Below, one piece after another: positions 1 to 11,047 of a stretch of DNA of 64,000 bases. A program made the translations under genes and the position numbers. How positions within the stretch are numbered: position 1 is the first letter of the stretch; each line of letters starts with the position of its first letter. Origin of the DNA: Magicicada septendecula (taxonomy: Eukaryota > Arthropoda > Insecta > Hemiptera > Cicadidae); the NCBI GenBank assembly GCA_034769895.1, contig CM068373.1, positions 200,860,134 through 200,924,133 of the forward strand, given 5' to 3'. The notes under the pieces were generated by a model. It made no database searches. It was not told where the DNA came from and saw nothing but the letters and a program-made list of their open reading frames with translations.

Positions 1-2214
1 GTGTCTTGGGCCGTCCCGTTCCGCACTCCTCCATCTTCGGTCGGCGCTGTGGAAGCTGTTCCTCCGTGGTTGATAATATCTCCTGGGTCCACGATCTTCC
101 GCTCTTATAAAATTTACCCTAGGGCGCGACACTCGGTTATTATTATTATTACCATTATAAATACTATAACTATTATTATAGTAATTTCGGTTAGGTGGGT
201 AAGGTCTGTCACCATTATTGCTGGGGTATGGATTTCTCTGACTGTATGGGACATTATTAGGTTGATAAAAATTATTTCTATTATTCGGATAGGGGTTGTT
301 ATTCCTAACACCGTTAAAATTGCCGTTAAAATGGTTATTACGCGGCGGGTTGTTAGGGCCGTCGTAATTACTGGGCTGGTTCCGGTTACTAGGATGGTTA
401 TTGCCATTATTGGGGTATGTATTCGGCCTTGCCTCTGGTCTCTCATTTCTCTTCCTGCTCTGCCGATAATACTCCTCGTTTTCATATCCCTCTAACAACT
501 CGGTCATCGCCTGGATCGTCTTGATCTGGCTACCTCTCCGGGCCCTGATAATATCTTCATCATAGTGATATGATATTTTATTCACTAGACACTCTTCTGG
601 TATTGCCGGCTCGAGGTGTTTTGCCATGCACACCTTCCCCAAGAAATATGCTGTCATGCTGCTGCCTAGTTGTGCTCTGTATCGTCCGTTATATATATTG
701 TCACGGATCAAGTTCTGGGTAGTCTCAGAACAGTACTTCGTCTTAAACATTTTCCGGAACTGCTGGTAGTCGGGAATTTCACTCCGGTTGGCCATCCACC
801 AATTATCCGTTATTTCTCGGAAGGACTCATGTAAGATTTCCCTGCTATGGCTCCATTGCGTGATTTTATGCTTGGCGAAATATTCTTCTACCCTAGCCAG
901 GAACTCCATCGGCTTACGTTTGTATTGCCGGAAGTTGAGCCACTCTCGGCTTCCGTTGACGGGCAATCCGGTGAAATGAGTCGATCTGTTTCTTATCGCT
1001 TCCATCTCTTCCCGGCTTTGTCGCACCTGACCGGTGATATTGGCCATGGTCTCTTGCATATCATTACACAGTTCCGTGACTTGGTTGCGTGCTTTCCCGA
1101 ATTCTTCTTGAGTTTCCTTCCTCTGTTCTTCAACTTTCCTGCGGCTATGTTCTTCGATATTTGTGAACTTGATGTTCACCACTTCTTTAAACTCTTGTAC
1201 CTCCTTTTCGGTCTGGTTGCACTTCCCATCAATCTCTCGAATTTGTCGATATACCATTATGTTTTCTTCTTCCATCTTCTTATTCATCGCTTTCTTGTTA
1301 GTGTTGATTTCCTTATTCAGTTCTTCCCTCAACAATTCCATTCTTTCGTCCAGTTTGTCCAAATTCTCCTGATTGACCTCTTTTAATTCTTCTCTTAAAA
1401 TTTGATTGTCCTCTCTCAATTCTTCCAACTTCTCCCCCATCTTCTCTTCCAACTTCTTGTTATCTTCTTTCAACTCTTCCTTCAATTGCCGGTTGTTCTT
1501 CTCTATCTTCTTCCTGGTTTCATCGATTTTCTGATTGGTATTTTCAATTTTATTAATCAATTCTTCTTTAGTCGACTTGAATTCTTCCTTGAACGATTGG
1601 TTGTCTTCCTCCAATTCTTCTAACTTCATCCCCATCTCTTCTTCCATCTTCTTGTTGTCTTCTTTCAAATCTTCCATGTTCTTGTTCATCCCAGTCAACT
1701 CTTCTTTTGTGGATTGATTATCCTTCTTCAATTCTTCTAACTTTTCTCCCATCCTCTCTTCCATCTTCTTGCTGTTTTCTTCTATCTTCTTATTTGTTTC
1801 TTCCTTGCTGGATTTGATATCTTCTTTCAAGGACTGGTTATCACTCCCCATTTTCTTACTCAAGTCTTCCTTTGTAGAATCCAACTTCTTATCCATCTTC
1901 TCTTCCATTTTCATGAACATTTCCATTAGTCTGTCCATTTTACTCTCTTCTGTTACCTTGGATTTCTCTAAATGTCTTTCCTGGATGTTAATCTCCCCTG
2001 TCTGCGTGGGTATCTCCGGTTGTTCCTCTGGTTGTTCAGTTTGTTTGGACAACACCGGCGGCAATGAACTCTCCACATCTACTGGCGTTGCCTCCTTACT
2101 GTCCATGTCGATCTCTATTTCTTTTTCGGCCTCCGCCGCCCGTTTCTTGGATGTTGCACGTCGTTGCATTTTCCCTTCAATTTCCCTGGCTTTGTAGCTG
2201 TTGCCTAGCTCCAA
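1..2214 (-). CDS. Gag of upstream tandem LTR-retrotransposon unit (partial)
   Basis: This is a second copy of the gag at 11048-13435, reading leftward off the window edge. No stop codon is apparent across the stretch, so it looks open. It holds the same long charged coiled coil rich in Lys, Glu, Leu and Met, then the capsid-like region, then the Asn/Pro/Tyr-rich tail. It differs from the other copy by scattered substitutions. The coding strand is shown by the LTR and PBS order: LTR (2282-5671), then primer site, then gag. Its pol would lie left of position 1. Structural retrotransposon protein that would form the cytoplasmic particle. Confidence 0.7.
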   Translation of the reverse strand, partial: MELGNSYKAREIEGKMQRRATSKKRAAEAEKEIEIDMDSKEATPVDVESSLPPVLSKQTEQPEEQPEIPTQTGEINIQERHLEKSKVTEESKMDRLMEMFMKMEEKMDKKLDSTKEDLSKKMGSDNQSLKEDIKSSKEETNKKIEENSKKMEERMGEKLEELKKDNQSTKEELTGMNKNMEDLKEDNKKMEEEMGMKLEELEEDNQSFKEEFKSTKEELINKIENTNQKIDETRKKIEKNNRQLKEELKEDNKKLEEKMGEKLEELREDNQILREELKEVNQENLDKLDERMELLREELNKEINTNKKAMNKKMEEENIMVYRQIREIDGKCNQTEKEVQEFKEVVNIKFTNIEEHSRRKVEEQRKETQEEFGKARNQVTELCNDMQETMANITGQVRQSREEMEAIRNRSTHFTGLPVNGSREWLNFRQYKRKPMEFLARVEEYFAKHKITQWSHSREILHESFREITDNWWMANRSEIPDYQQFRKMFKTKYCSETTQNLIRDNIYNGRYRAQLGSSMTAYFLGKVCMAKHLEPAIPEECLVNKISYHYDEDIIRARRGSQIKTIQAMTELLEGYENEEYYRQSRKRNERPEARPNTYPNNGNNHPSNRNQPSNYDGPNNPPRNNHFNGNFNGVRNNNPYPNNRNNFYQPNNVPYSQRNPYPSNNGDRPYPPNRNYYNNSYSIYNGNNNNNRVSRPRVNFIRAEDRGPRRYYQPRRNSFHSADRRWRSAERDGPRH

Positions 2215-2281
2215 CTAGTGATTGGGCAGAATGTATTGGCCTATCAATCGCTAATTAAAGCCCCTCAGTTGTGCACCAATA

Positions 2282-5200
2282 TGTAATGAAATAATAAATA
2301 GCTTCTGTGTGTTTAATTGGTGTGGCTCTCGAAGTCTTACTGGCCTGAAACACTTCCTTAAGTTTCCCAGTTGGTCGAGTCCCAAACGTAGCAAAAACTG
2401 TCAAAAGCGTTATGTTGTTGAAAAGATATATGTGTAGTGTCACCAGAATGTTTTGAAACAAAAATTTTTGGTTGTTGAAGAAAATTTAAAAAAAATTATG
2501 TTTAAAAAAAATGTATAATTTAAAATTTAAAAAAATGTTTTTTTTTATTTATTAATTAATTAAAATCAATTAATTAATAGGGTGCTGTGAAGTTTTAAAA
2601 TGTGTATCACTCCTCTAAGAAATTTTATTGATGTTCTTGTATTTTTCAAATAAACTACAACCACTCATAAGATTGTCTCCAGGACAATCGATACTGTTTA
2701 CCTTTTCGTTTTGTAGGTTATCTTCCCTTGTATGTGGTAAAGTCCTGGTAGTTTATTATTTAAAATTATATTAATGGTAATTTGTAATATTAATGAAAGA
2801 AAGAACTATTTTGTGGTGAAAAGTATTAATGTTTTATTATATAATTGAAATATAGACTCTTTTCGATTAAAATATTGACTCTCAGGGTATCGAAACAGTT
2901 ACAAGGTATGGTATATAAAATTCAACAAGGTTCTTTAAACAGCTAATTATTATCAAAGTCAGAGAAATCTGGCCAATATTTAAAAAGTATAACGTTACAA
3001 CAAGTTAATTACTAATACTAGATACACACATTGAATAATAAATTTGAAAAAATATAATTTGTTGCACCAACAGCTGACGTGGACAAGGAGGCGTTGAGAT
3101 CGACGAAGGAAAATGGCTGCCGTCAAGCTGGTCAAAATGTCATTCGTTTCTGCGATGTTCCAAATAAGATATTTTCTGGCAGTATTCACGTCCTGGTGTC
3201 TGCAAATCTCCTTTTAGATGTTGTGTAGTGTCTTAAGTGAAGATTCCGGGTTGTATTTTGTGTATCTGTGTATTTATAAGTTCATTCACTTTTTATGATT
3301 CAGGCGTTAATGTATGGTTATGTGATATACAGTTTTCTTGTGTTTTGTAGTGTTTTTCGGGGTAGTTATGTACTGCCCAGTGTTATTTAGTCTTTCTTGA
3401 TTGATTTTGTCACTATGTGGACGTTTCATAATGATTTTATACGTCACTCGCGATTTCACAAAAACGTACCGTTCACTACCGTTTTTTGTTAGGTTAGATT
3501 GGTTATAAAACGCTTGTCAAGTTCACCGTACAATTACCAATAATCAACTATATTATTTCCTCCAGTTTCGACTAAACTCTTAGCCAATATAATATTATTC
3601 TTAACATTGTTCAAATATAATTTTGCATCCTGTACATATTTGAAAATACACTATATAATTGCCTAAACTTTGGTTATTTATCAATTTTATTTACTAGATG
3701 TTATTTAAATTAATCCTTCAGTTCATTCGGCGTATTTTAAGATTGAATAATGCCGTTTTATAATGTTTTCTGTCCAAAATTAGTAATTTTACTTTCATTT
3801 TGTATTCAATGAAAAATTAAAAATAAACTTCCTGTCATTATGCAAATTCAGCCATTTTTTCAGTTATATTTATATTCTGAATTGGTAATAATCTTATATT
3901 GTATTAAAAGGTTTTATATTCCCTTTTTTTCTTGTAATTAATTGAATTGGTTAAATTCTAAAATATTATTTTGGAATATATGACTCCCCTCTTCAAGTTT
4001 CTGAGTTTAGTCATTTTCATTTTTATTTATAATTCTGAATATAATTTTATAAAATCTTTCTAAATGGTATGTGCAATTATATGGCTTCATATCAGGTTTA
4101 TTTTATCTAAATCTCTTTTGTTTAATTGCATTTAAATGATTAATTTCTCTGTTTTGATGAAGTTTGGTTTTCATTCTTTGGCCTAGATTTTTCAACAATT
4201 TTTCCTTACAAAATATTTTTACAAACAATAAATGATGTGTGATACCCTCTCTGACTTTTAAATATGGTATTATAAACTAAACATTTTTTCAAATTACACA
4301 ACAATAATTAGTATTGGTTACAATACAAAGAACAGTTAAACAAATAAGGAATATTTTAAAATAAATGGTTGTCTTCAACATTCAGACATTTTACAATTAA
4401 ATACTTATTTCGAACATTGAAATATTGTTCACAGAAAAGGATTTTTACCAACTAACATCTTAATTACTTCTTACTATTCACAAGTAATAATTATTTTTAC
4501 AGTTCTGATGTTAGTTGTTGTAGATTTAAATAAATAACCTTATATCTAATACATTTTTAACATCCTTATCCTATATTTACAAAAACCTTATATATATATT
4601 CTTATTTGCTAACTACTATTCTAAGTTGAATTATACAGTTTTTTACACTGTCTTTTAAATATTGTCTTTGGGGAATTGTACCCTGTCATTAGTATAATTA
4701 AATCTGTTTTTTTTCTCATTATATAAAACAAAATGTTACTTTAAACAGATTTATATCTTGTAAGAACATATTCACATAGTACACATTTTAAGTCACTGAA
4801 AGTTGCATATTTCATTGCATTCAATGTTTGTGATTGCCAAGAATGAAACACAAGGTTTATATTCTATAATACCCAAAACTATCACTGGTTCACTTTACAC
4901 TTTTATTTTATGTTATTTCTAAATGGTCGTGTAGTCTTATTAACATAATAAATTGGTTAGTGTTTTACAATGGAGATTTGTTCCTTGGGTACTATATTAT
5001 TGTTTCATCTTGGTTCACTGGCAACTCTTACTTTACACACTTCTCTCTCTTAATTTTATGTACATGTTGTTACTATTTCGTTATACTTTTATTGGTTACT
5101 ATTTATTTTGGGGGTATGGGGATTTGGGTGTCTTTTATAAGAGCATGACATCTTTCTCAGGATGCTGCCTTCTTCTTCTTTCTTCTGTCTTCTTTTCTTC

Positions 5201-5671
5201 TGTCTTCTGGGACTGGTATCTTCTCCGTCTTCTTCTTGATGCCATCGGGTTTCTTGGGATATCTTCATCTTCTTCGGGTTTCTTGGGATTTCTTCATCTT
5301 CTTCGTAATTTTAGAAATACATCACCTGTATTGGTTGATCTTGGCTTATTCAGGGTTTCTTTTCCAATTATATTTCCTCGTTGTGGGTTTGGTCATATTC
5401 TGTGTTGCTTTTTTATTTACTTTTTTACCTTCCTGGGTTATAATTTGAAAACCTTTGGTTATTAGACTGGTTTTGGATGACTCATCACTAGTAACTCATT
5501 TTATTTGAAGTTGTATTTTTTTAAATAATAATGATTGCTTTCCACAGTTGCTATGAATTAATTTTTTTTTTTTATTAAACTTAATGCTTTCTTCCAGATT
5601 TAATTGTTATAATTTTATTATTCTAATGATCAAATGCCATACAATATTATGCCTATATCTGTCACGTTACA
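2282..5671 (-). repeat. LTR shared by two tandem retrotransposon units (3,390 bp)
   Basis: Nearly identical to 13503-16868. On the minus strand it begins TGTAACGTG at 5671 and ends CATTACA at 2282, giving TG...CA ends with a 5-base inverted repeat TGTAA/TTACA. It is preceded by a purine tract (minus strand GGAGGAGAG near 5680) and followed by a TGGTGCACAACTGAGGGG primer-binding-like sequence (about 2262-2278). It serves as 3' LTR of the unit to its right and 5' LTR of the unit to its left. It contains TCTTCT-rich low-complexity sequence near 5.15-5.3 kb. Plus-strand ORFs inside it are hydrophobic frames without recognisable domains. An LTR above 3 kb is unusually long. Confidence 0.8.
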
Positions 5672-7700
5672 GATTGCTCTCCTCCAGAAGTAATTATTTC
5701 AGACATGTTTATGGATGAAATAATTTCTTATGATAATTTCATCATTTCTTATAATTCATTTTCTTCTCCATTTTTATATCGATTTTTTATATTAGAGTTT
5801 AATTAATTTTATATATATAGTTACTTATTTTACTACTGATCCTTTTCGGATAGTTAGTGTCTTCTGAGATATTACTATTATTGTAATACATTTTCTTTCT
5901 TTATAAACATCGTGTTGCATCCTTGGGATATTAATTCCCTAACATTCCCTATCACGTGGGCTGGGGCAGATCAGAGGGGCACTGTACGCTACACAATCTC
6001 TGCTGGCCATACACCACTTCTACAAATTGAGTACAGAGGCATATTCATCTCTGCTCAAAAAACATAATGCTGCTGGAATTATCTTCAGTCAGTCATCGAA
6101 TAAATAAATAAAAAGTAGTCTCATTTTCGACTAATAAAAATATCTTTGGATTCTTCACTTCGTAGCTTCTCAGATTATCTCACATTTCCTATCTTAATAA
6201 ATCTTCATAATTATTATTATACTCATTATATATATATTTTTCTGAACTCTTAACTTGTCTGATATATTTATTTTAATTATGGTTGAAAACCTTTATTATT
6301 TATAATTCGTGTTACTGGTCACAGTGTAACTCTTTTTCTCCTCCATCTGAATTCTCTTTATACTTTCTTCTGGTTACTAACAGTGTTAGCATGGTCTTTA
6401 CATATAGCATTTTCTTATTCATTATTTGAATGGTCTTAATATATTATATTCAATTTTTTAAATTTGTATTTTTATATTAGATATACAGGTTGTTATATTG
6501 ATCATTTGGTTTAAACACTTTGGTTCTTTCCTTTCTCTTAGAAAGTTATTAATCCGCCTTCGCATTCATTAACATTAATTCATTTATATTATATTTCATG
6601 TGGTATTTCTTCTCTTTGCATTTCATATAGGTCTTATTATTATCATTGGTTCAAAATCATCTTGTCCATATGTTTGGTATGAGTTGTTCTTCTTTGCTCT
6701 TAATTAACTGTTTTCATTATCGTTTCATAAGTAATTAGTCTCTTTGCTTCCAAATTTTTTCCTTCTCTGGCATATTACACTCTTTTTGTTTTTCTTCTCT
6801 ACTCCTTCAAATGCTAATGTGAATATCTAGCATTTATTCTGGATTAAAGTTAATTCTCTTTTCTGAATTAATCACTTTATTTTCTTCTAAATTCAATTAT
6901 AAATGGCACATATTTATTTTTGGAACTGGGTTAGTTTTATTCAAAATTCAAACTCTTCTTTTTATTTAAAGGCAAAACACTTCTCATAAATCATGGTAAT
7001 ATGTTGATCTATTCTTGTTTCAAAGTTCTGACGTTCTATCAACATTCAAATTCTGTTTAATTCATTTATTTCCAGAATTGTTTCCTTCAAAATTGTTTAT
7101 AGTAAGTTGATCTTACAATTATTTCTGAATGTTTTGGTATTTCTCTAAATTCAAATTTCTTCTTAATTATTTACCATAAAGTTTTCTCACAAAAGTAGTT
7201 ATAGTAAGTTGGTCTTACTTCGTTTTTAAATTTTTTATGTATTAACTTCAAAATTCCTTTCTTCTATTTTTCCATAAAGTTTCTTCTTAAATGTTTGGTA
7301 GTAAGATGTGCTTACATTTGTTTTTAAATTTTGTTGGTTATAAAAATATATTCTTCCTTTTAAATTGCCATAAAATGTTTTCTCCAAAATATTTGTTTGT
7401 AAGTTGTACTTACTTATTTTTGAATTTTTATGTTAATAAAATTCAAAATTCTCTCTCTTTAATTCTTCCAAAACGTTTTTCTCAAAATATATAGTTGTAA
7501 AATGTTCTTACATAAATTATGTTATAATTTATGTTTATATAAAAATTCTTTCTTTTTATTTCTTCTTCCATAATGTTTTTCTCCAAATATTATTAGGTTG
7601 TAAGTTGTACTTACATCATTTTTGAATTTGTTTAATAAATTCTAAATTCAAAACTCCCAACTCATTCTTCATAATATTTTTTCATAGATGCTTGATTGTA
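5672..7700 (-). other. Non-coding 3' internal region of retrotransposon
   Basis: Two kilobases between the integrase end and the 3' LTR with no convincing ORF on either strand; no envelope-like gene is visible. It is very AT-rich. A GC-richer patch near 5940-6060 looks unlike its surroundings and may be a small insertion. The right third carries the roughly 100-bp tandem repeats listed separately. Confidence 0.6.
7090..7640. repeat. Approximately 100-bp tandem repeats with GTAAG...CTTAC hairpin cores
   Basis: Six units, each with a short core of the form GTAAGTTGTACTTAC, occur near 7092, 7203, 7300, 7398, 7495 and 7599, about 100 bp apart. Each core can form a small hairpin (GTAAG with CTTAC) and is followed by T-rich sequence ending in variants of TTCCATAAAGTTTTCTC. 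They sit between pol and the 3' LTR of the minus-strand retrotransposon. Function unknown. Confidence 0.7.
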
Positions 7701-8007
7701 CACACCTTTGATTTTTCCTGAAACGATTTCCTTCAACTCATAGGTATTGTTATGCTTATCCTTTACAACAACATATGGTCCGATATACAGTAATAATAAT
7801 TTTTTGGTTATGCCTTCTAAAGTGCTGGGCAGCTCTCGATTTTTTAGGAGGACTTTCTCACCCTTTTTTATATGTTATAATACGCCCTATTGCCTTTTGG
7901 TATTTGGCTTGCCGTTTTTCTTGATCTTCTGCTACCTTGTTGTAAAACCTCAACTGGTTGAATTTCCGATTATTGTTTGTTGGAAATTCAATGATTTGTT
8001 CAATTTC

Positions 8008-8469
8008 TCAGGGAGTCGGCTTCTCATACATGGCTGAGTATGGTGTAATTCCTATAGCAGGATGGTGGGCGAAATTTAGGAATGTTTCTGTCGCTGCTAG
8101 GTACTCTTGCCACTTTTTCTGTTGGTTGTGACAGTACGTGCGCAAGATCCTACCCACTTCTCTCAGTACTCTCTCAGCCGGATTGCTACTTGGGTGGTAG
8201 ACTGACGTCTTATAAGTTTTGATCCCAAGTGCTAATAAGGTGTCTCGCCACCTCCTTCCCTTAAATTGTGTACCGTGGTCGATAATAATGGAAGATGGTC
8301 CACCGATCTCTGGCACATACATATCGATAATTACCGCCAGAACCTTTGCTGTTGTTACCCGATTAACCGGATATAGCTTTACATATTTGGTGTAGTGGTC
8401 CATTATGATTACCAGGTATTTATACCTGTGTCGACCACCGCTACGGGGAAATGGCCCGCAGATATCCAA
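8008..8469 (-). CDS. Integrase catalytic core segment of Pol
   Basis: 153-codon block with the retroviral-type DDE core: Asp in DICGPFP, Asp in IIIDHGTQF, and Glu in NPAERVLREVGR. It overlaps the RT block by about 60 bases in another frame and ends at an in-frame TGA at 8008-8010. Recognisable integrase C-terminal sequence continues in the same frame past that stop, so the block is a broken piece, not a natural protein. Confidence 0.85.
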   Translation of the reverse strand: MDICGPFPRSGGRHRYKYLVIIMDHYTKYVKLYPVNRVTTAKVLAVIIDMYVPEIGGPSSIIIDHGTQFKGRRWRDTLLALGIKTYKTSVYHPSSNPAERVLREVGRILRTYCHNQQKKWQEYLAATETFLNFAHHPAIGITPYSAMYEKPTP

Positions 8470-10271
8470 AACACTTTTTCCAGCTTTGCGTTTGAGGTAA
8501 TCGGTATCATTATACCCTCTGTCTTCTCATTGTTTATTTTAACGCATTGGCAGATGTTACAGGACTTGATGTACTTTCTTACCTTACGGTTGATATTCTT
8601 TATCTTACAGTTTTCCTCTAGAGCCTGTATCACTTTTAATGCTCCCATGTGATCATACCTGACATGGTAATCGATGATGACCTCCTTTTCGATTTGGTGT
8701 GGGATTATCACCTTCCACGTCTCTTCGTCCAGGGCCGTTTTTATGAATAAGATCCCTTTGTTAAGATGGTAATATTTGGAAATGATATCGTCATTGGCTT
8801 CCAACCGACTCACGATGTTTTTCAGCTTAGGATCCGACTGCTGATGGATTCGAATATTTATTAATAGAGCTTGTAGATCGGCTCTGGTCTTGAAGATGTT
8901 ATAAATTTTGACCAAGCTCTCCTTCTCTCCCTCGAAAGTCTGATCTTCCAGATTTATACGTGACAACACATCCGCTACCACGTTCTTTTTTCCTGGAACG
9001 TATTCCCATTTCAGATCATATTCTTGTAGGGCGAGTACCCACCTAGCCAATCGGCCGTGACTCAACTTGCACCTACGAAGGAACGAGATGGATTTATGAT
9101 CAGTTCGTACTGTGACTTGATATCCGAGAATGTACGTCCGGAACTTGCTACATGCGAACACCACGCTCAGCAATTCCTTTTCTGTCACACTGTAGTTCTT
9201 TTCGCACTGGTTCAGTGTGCGACTAGCGAAGCTTATTACCAAATGTTGTCCCTCCTCATCTTCCTGGTATAAAGTCGTTCCTAAGCTCAGATCCCTAGCG
9301 TCACAGTTTAAAAAGAATGGTTTCTTAAAGTCTGGGTGACGAAGTATAACACTCTCCAGAAACTTCTCTTTTATCAAGCGGAAAGTAAGATCTTGATCTT
9401 TACCCCAAGTCCATTTGTTCTTAGCAGATAACTGTGGTTGAAACTTGGCGGTCAACTCGGAATGTCGGCTCTGAAACTTCCTGTAATAGTTACAGAGTCC
9501 AAGGAAAGATTGTAATTGTTTCCTGTTTCTTGGTTGCGGGAACCTCTGAATTGCCTCCACTTTCTCTGCTGACGGGGTAATACCTCTGTCGTCTAGGTTG
9601 AAACCCAAGAATTGTACCTCGCGCGCTATGAACTTGGATTTCTCCAACTTCAGAGTTATGTTGTTCTGCGCTAACTTGCTTAGTACATAATCTACTCTGT
9701 AGCAGTGCTCCTCCCAGGTTTCGGATGTGATGAGTAAATCGTCAACATAGACGGTGGTAAATTGGAGCGCTTCTTGTCCAAGAATCTGGTCCATGCATGC
9801 CACAAAGAAGGCGACAGAATTGACAAGTCCGAAGGGCAGTCTCTTGAACTGGTAATTGCGCCCTTCGAAAATGAACGCCACGTACTGGCGGCTTTGTGGA
9901 TGCAGCTCTACTTGCCAATAATCACAGACAGTATCCCAGGTGCTAATAAACTTAGTGCCATGAAAACGTTTTAAGATCTCCTCTATTTCACCGGGAGAGG
10001 TTCTGTCATTCACAATCGTCTTGTTCAACTCGCGCGCATCTAAACAGAGCCGGACTTGTCCGTCTTTCTTTGGAACAGCAATAATTGGACTAGTGTAAGG
10101 TGATTGACTAATCTCAATTATGTCATTTTCTATCATCTTATTTATCTCTGTTCTCACGGCTTCTTTGAGCGACTGCGCGATTGGATATGACCTCCGGTTA
10201 AACTCTACGTTTTCTTTGAATCGAAGTTGGCAATGGTAGTTTTTTACCTTCCCTGGTTCATCTGAAAACAC
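8409..10271 (-). CDS. Reverse transcriptase-RNase H-integrase N-terminal segment of Pol
   Basis: Longest uninterrupted Pol block, 620 codons, inside the interrupted Pol entry. It is in the same frame as the protease block (10629-10994), from which only one TGA separates it. RT catalytic motif YVDDLL; RNase H DAR and DHKS motifs; integrase zinc finger His...CNICQC. It copies element RNA to DNA in the cytoplasmic particle. The frame changes near 8,460, so the integrase core continues in the block 8008-8469. Confidence 0.9.
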   Translation of the reverse strand: MFSDEPGKVKNYHCQLRFKENVEFNRRSYPIAQSLKEAVRTEINKMIENDIIEISQSPYTSPIIAVPKKDGQVRLCLDARELNKTIVNDRTSPGEIEEILKRFHGTKFISTWDTVCDYWQVELHPQSRQYVAFIFEGRNYQFKRLPFGLVNSVAFFVACMDQILGQEALQFTTVYVDDLLITSETWEEHCYRVDYVLSKLAQNNITLKLEKSKFIAREVQFLGFNLDDRGITPSAEKVEAIQRFPQPRNRKQLQSFLGLCNYYRKFQSRHSELTAKFQPQLSAKNKWTWGKDQDLTFRLIKEKFLESVILRHPDFKKPFFLNCDARDLSLGTTLYQEDEEGQHLVISFASRTLNQCEKNYSVTEKELLSVVFACSKFRTYILGYQVTVRTDHKSISFLRRCKLSHGRLARWVLALQEYDLKWEYVPGKKNVVADVLSRINLEDQTFEGEKESLVKIYNIFKTRADLQALLINIRIHQQSDPKLKNIVSRLEANDDIISKYYHLNKGILFIKTALDEETWKVIIPHQIEKEVIIDYHVRYDHMGALKVIQALEENCKIKNINRKVRKYIKSCNICQCVKINNEKTEGIMIPITSNAKLEKVFWISAGHFPVAVVDTGINTW

Positions 10272-10628
10272 TGCCTTGTACTTCTCATATATTGTGATTA
10301 GACGATCAGCTAAATGTATAGGTATTTTCCTGTTATCGCTTCCGCACTGGAAGTCCCGTATTTCTTGGATTTTAACTGACCATAAATCCTCTCCTCCAAG
10401 GTTGTATATAATGGGTTTAGAAAGAGGGCTGTTTCTAATAATATTAATTTTACGAAGTTGTTGATGTATAGGGCTGGGAAGTATAGTTGTGCCTCCTACC
10501 AGATCTGCGGTCCATGTTACTCCGTCTGGGAAAAGTGATACTTTATCTAAATTAAGATCGATTACTGCAGAATATCTTCTAAGAATATCGCAACCGACTA
10601 ATATGTCAAATGGTAATCCGGTGGCGAT

Positions 10629-10994
10629 TCAAAATTCCATGTCTAAAGCTATATCACGGCTAACGACACTTAAGGAAACTTGCTTCCTGATGGTTTTATT
10701 CTGGCGGCCAGTTGCACCTATTAACACAATGTTGTTGACTGGTAACATTGGCAAAATTTTTCCACATGCACTTTGTATTCTCTCCAATTCATTTGCGTTT
10801 ATTATTGAAATATTGGCACCTGTGTCTATCATTATTTTAGCGGGAACTCCTTCCACCTCCGCTGTTATATAAAGTATTTCATTATTATTGTTGCTGAGAC
10901 TCTTCTCGTTCTCTTCCAAAAGTTCCGTTCTAATATCTTTTAGATAGTGGTTACTTATGATAGTGATGTTTTTATGCTTGTTTGCTTGTTGCAA
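10629..10994 (-). CDS. Retroviral-type aspartic protease segment of Pol
   Basis: Contains the catalytic IMIDTGANISII motif (DTG class, here DTGA) about two-thirds of the way along. It matures Gag-Pol. The block ends at TGA 10629-10631; the same frame then continues without further stops into RT. In the family the protease ends with a flap and GxDxL-type segment, and ILVGCDIL is visible just after the stop. The lone TGA is therefore probably an inactivating change. Confidence 0.8.
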   Translation of the reverse strand: MQQANKHKNITIISNHYLKDIRTELLEENEKSLSNNNNEILYITAEVEGVPAKIMIDTGANISIINANELERIQSACGKILPMLPVNNIVLIGATGRQNKTIRKQVSLSVVSRDIALDMEF

Positions 10995-11047
10995 TTCATC
11001 CTTTTCTAACCCAGGAAGTATAAGCAGTAACGGGTCATTGTTGTTGA

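Larger units (their letters stand above)
7690..10994 (-). pseudogene. pol: Ty3/gypsy-like Pol (protease-RT-RNase H-integrase), interrupted
   Basis: Domains in order on the minus strand: aspartic protease (DTGA near 10,830); reverse transcriptase with YVDDLL (near 9,740); RNase H with NCDARDLS and an ADVLSR end; integrase HHCC finger (CNICQC near 8,560); DDE core (DICGPFP, IIIDHGTQF, and Glu in NPAERV); and a C-terminal GEKVLL...YIGPYVV region (7.75-7.87 kb). Interruptions: an in-frame TGA at 10629-10631, a one-base shift near 8,460 between RT and integrase, an in-frame TGA at 8008-8010, and a one-base shift near 7,862. The frame is otherwise well conserved, so decay is recent. Pol overlaps the gag end in another frame, consistent with programmed frameshifting from gag. 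Confidence 0.85.

Noticed and set aside
847..1386. Plus-strand ORFs opposite gag (also 12068-12607)
   Set aside because: Antisense shadows of the coiled-coil Gag; Phe/Leu/Ser-rich composition mirrors Lys/Glu codons.
4953..5465. 170-codon hydrophobic ORF in the LTR (also at 16151-16663)
   Set aside because: T-rich sequence naturally gives hydrophobic frames; the two copies agree only because the LTRs are near-identical. No domain visible.
5700..8000. Envelope gene of the LTR retrotransposon
   Set aside because: Searched between integrase and 3' LTR; no signal peptide, furin site or transmembrane ORF of useful length.
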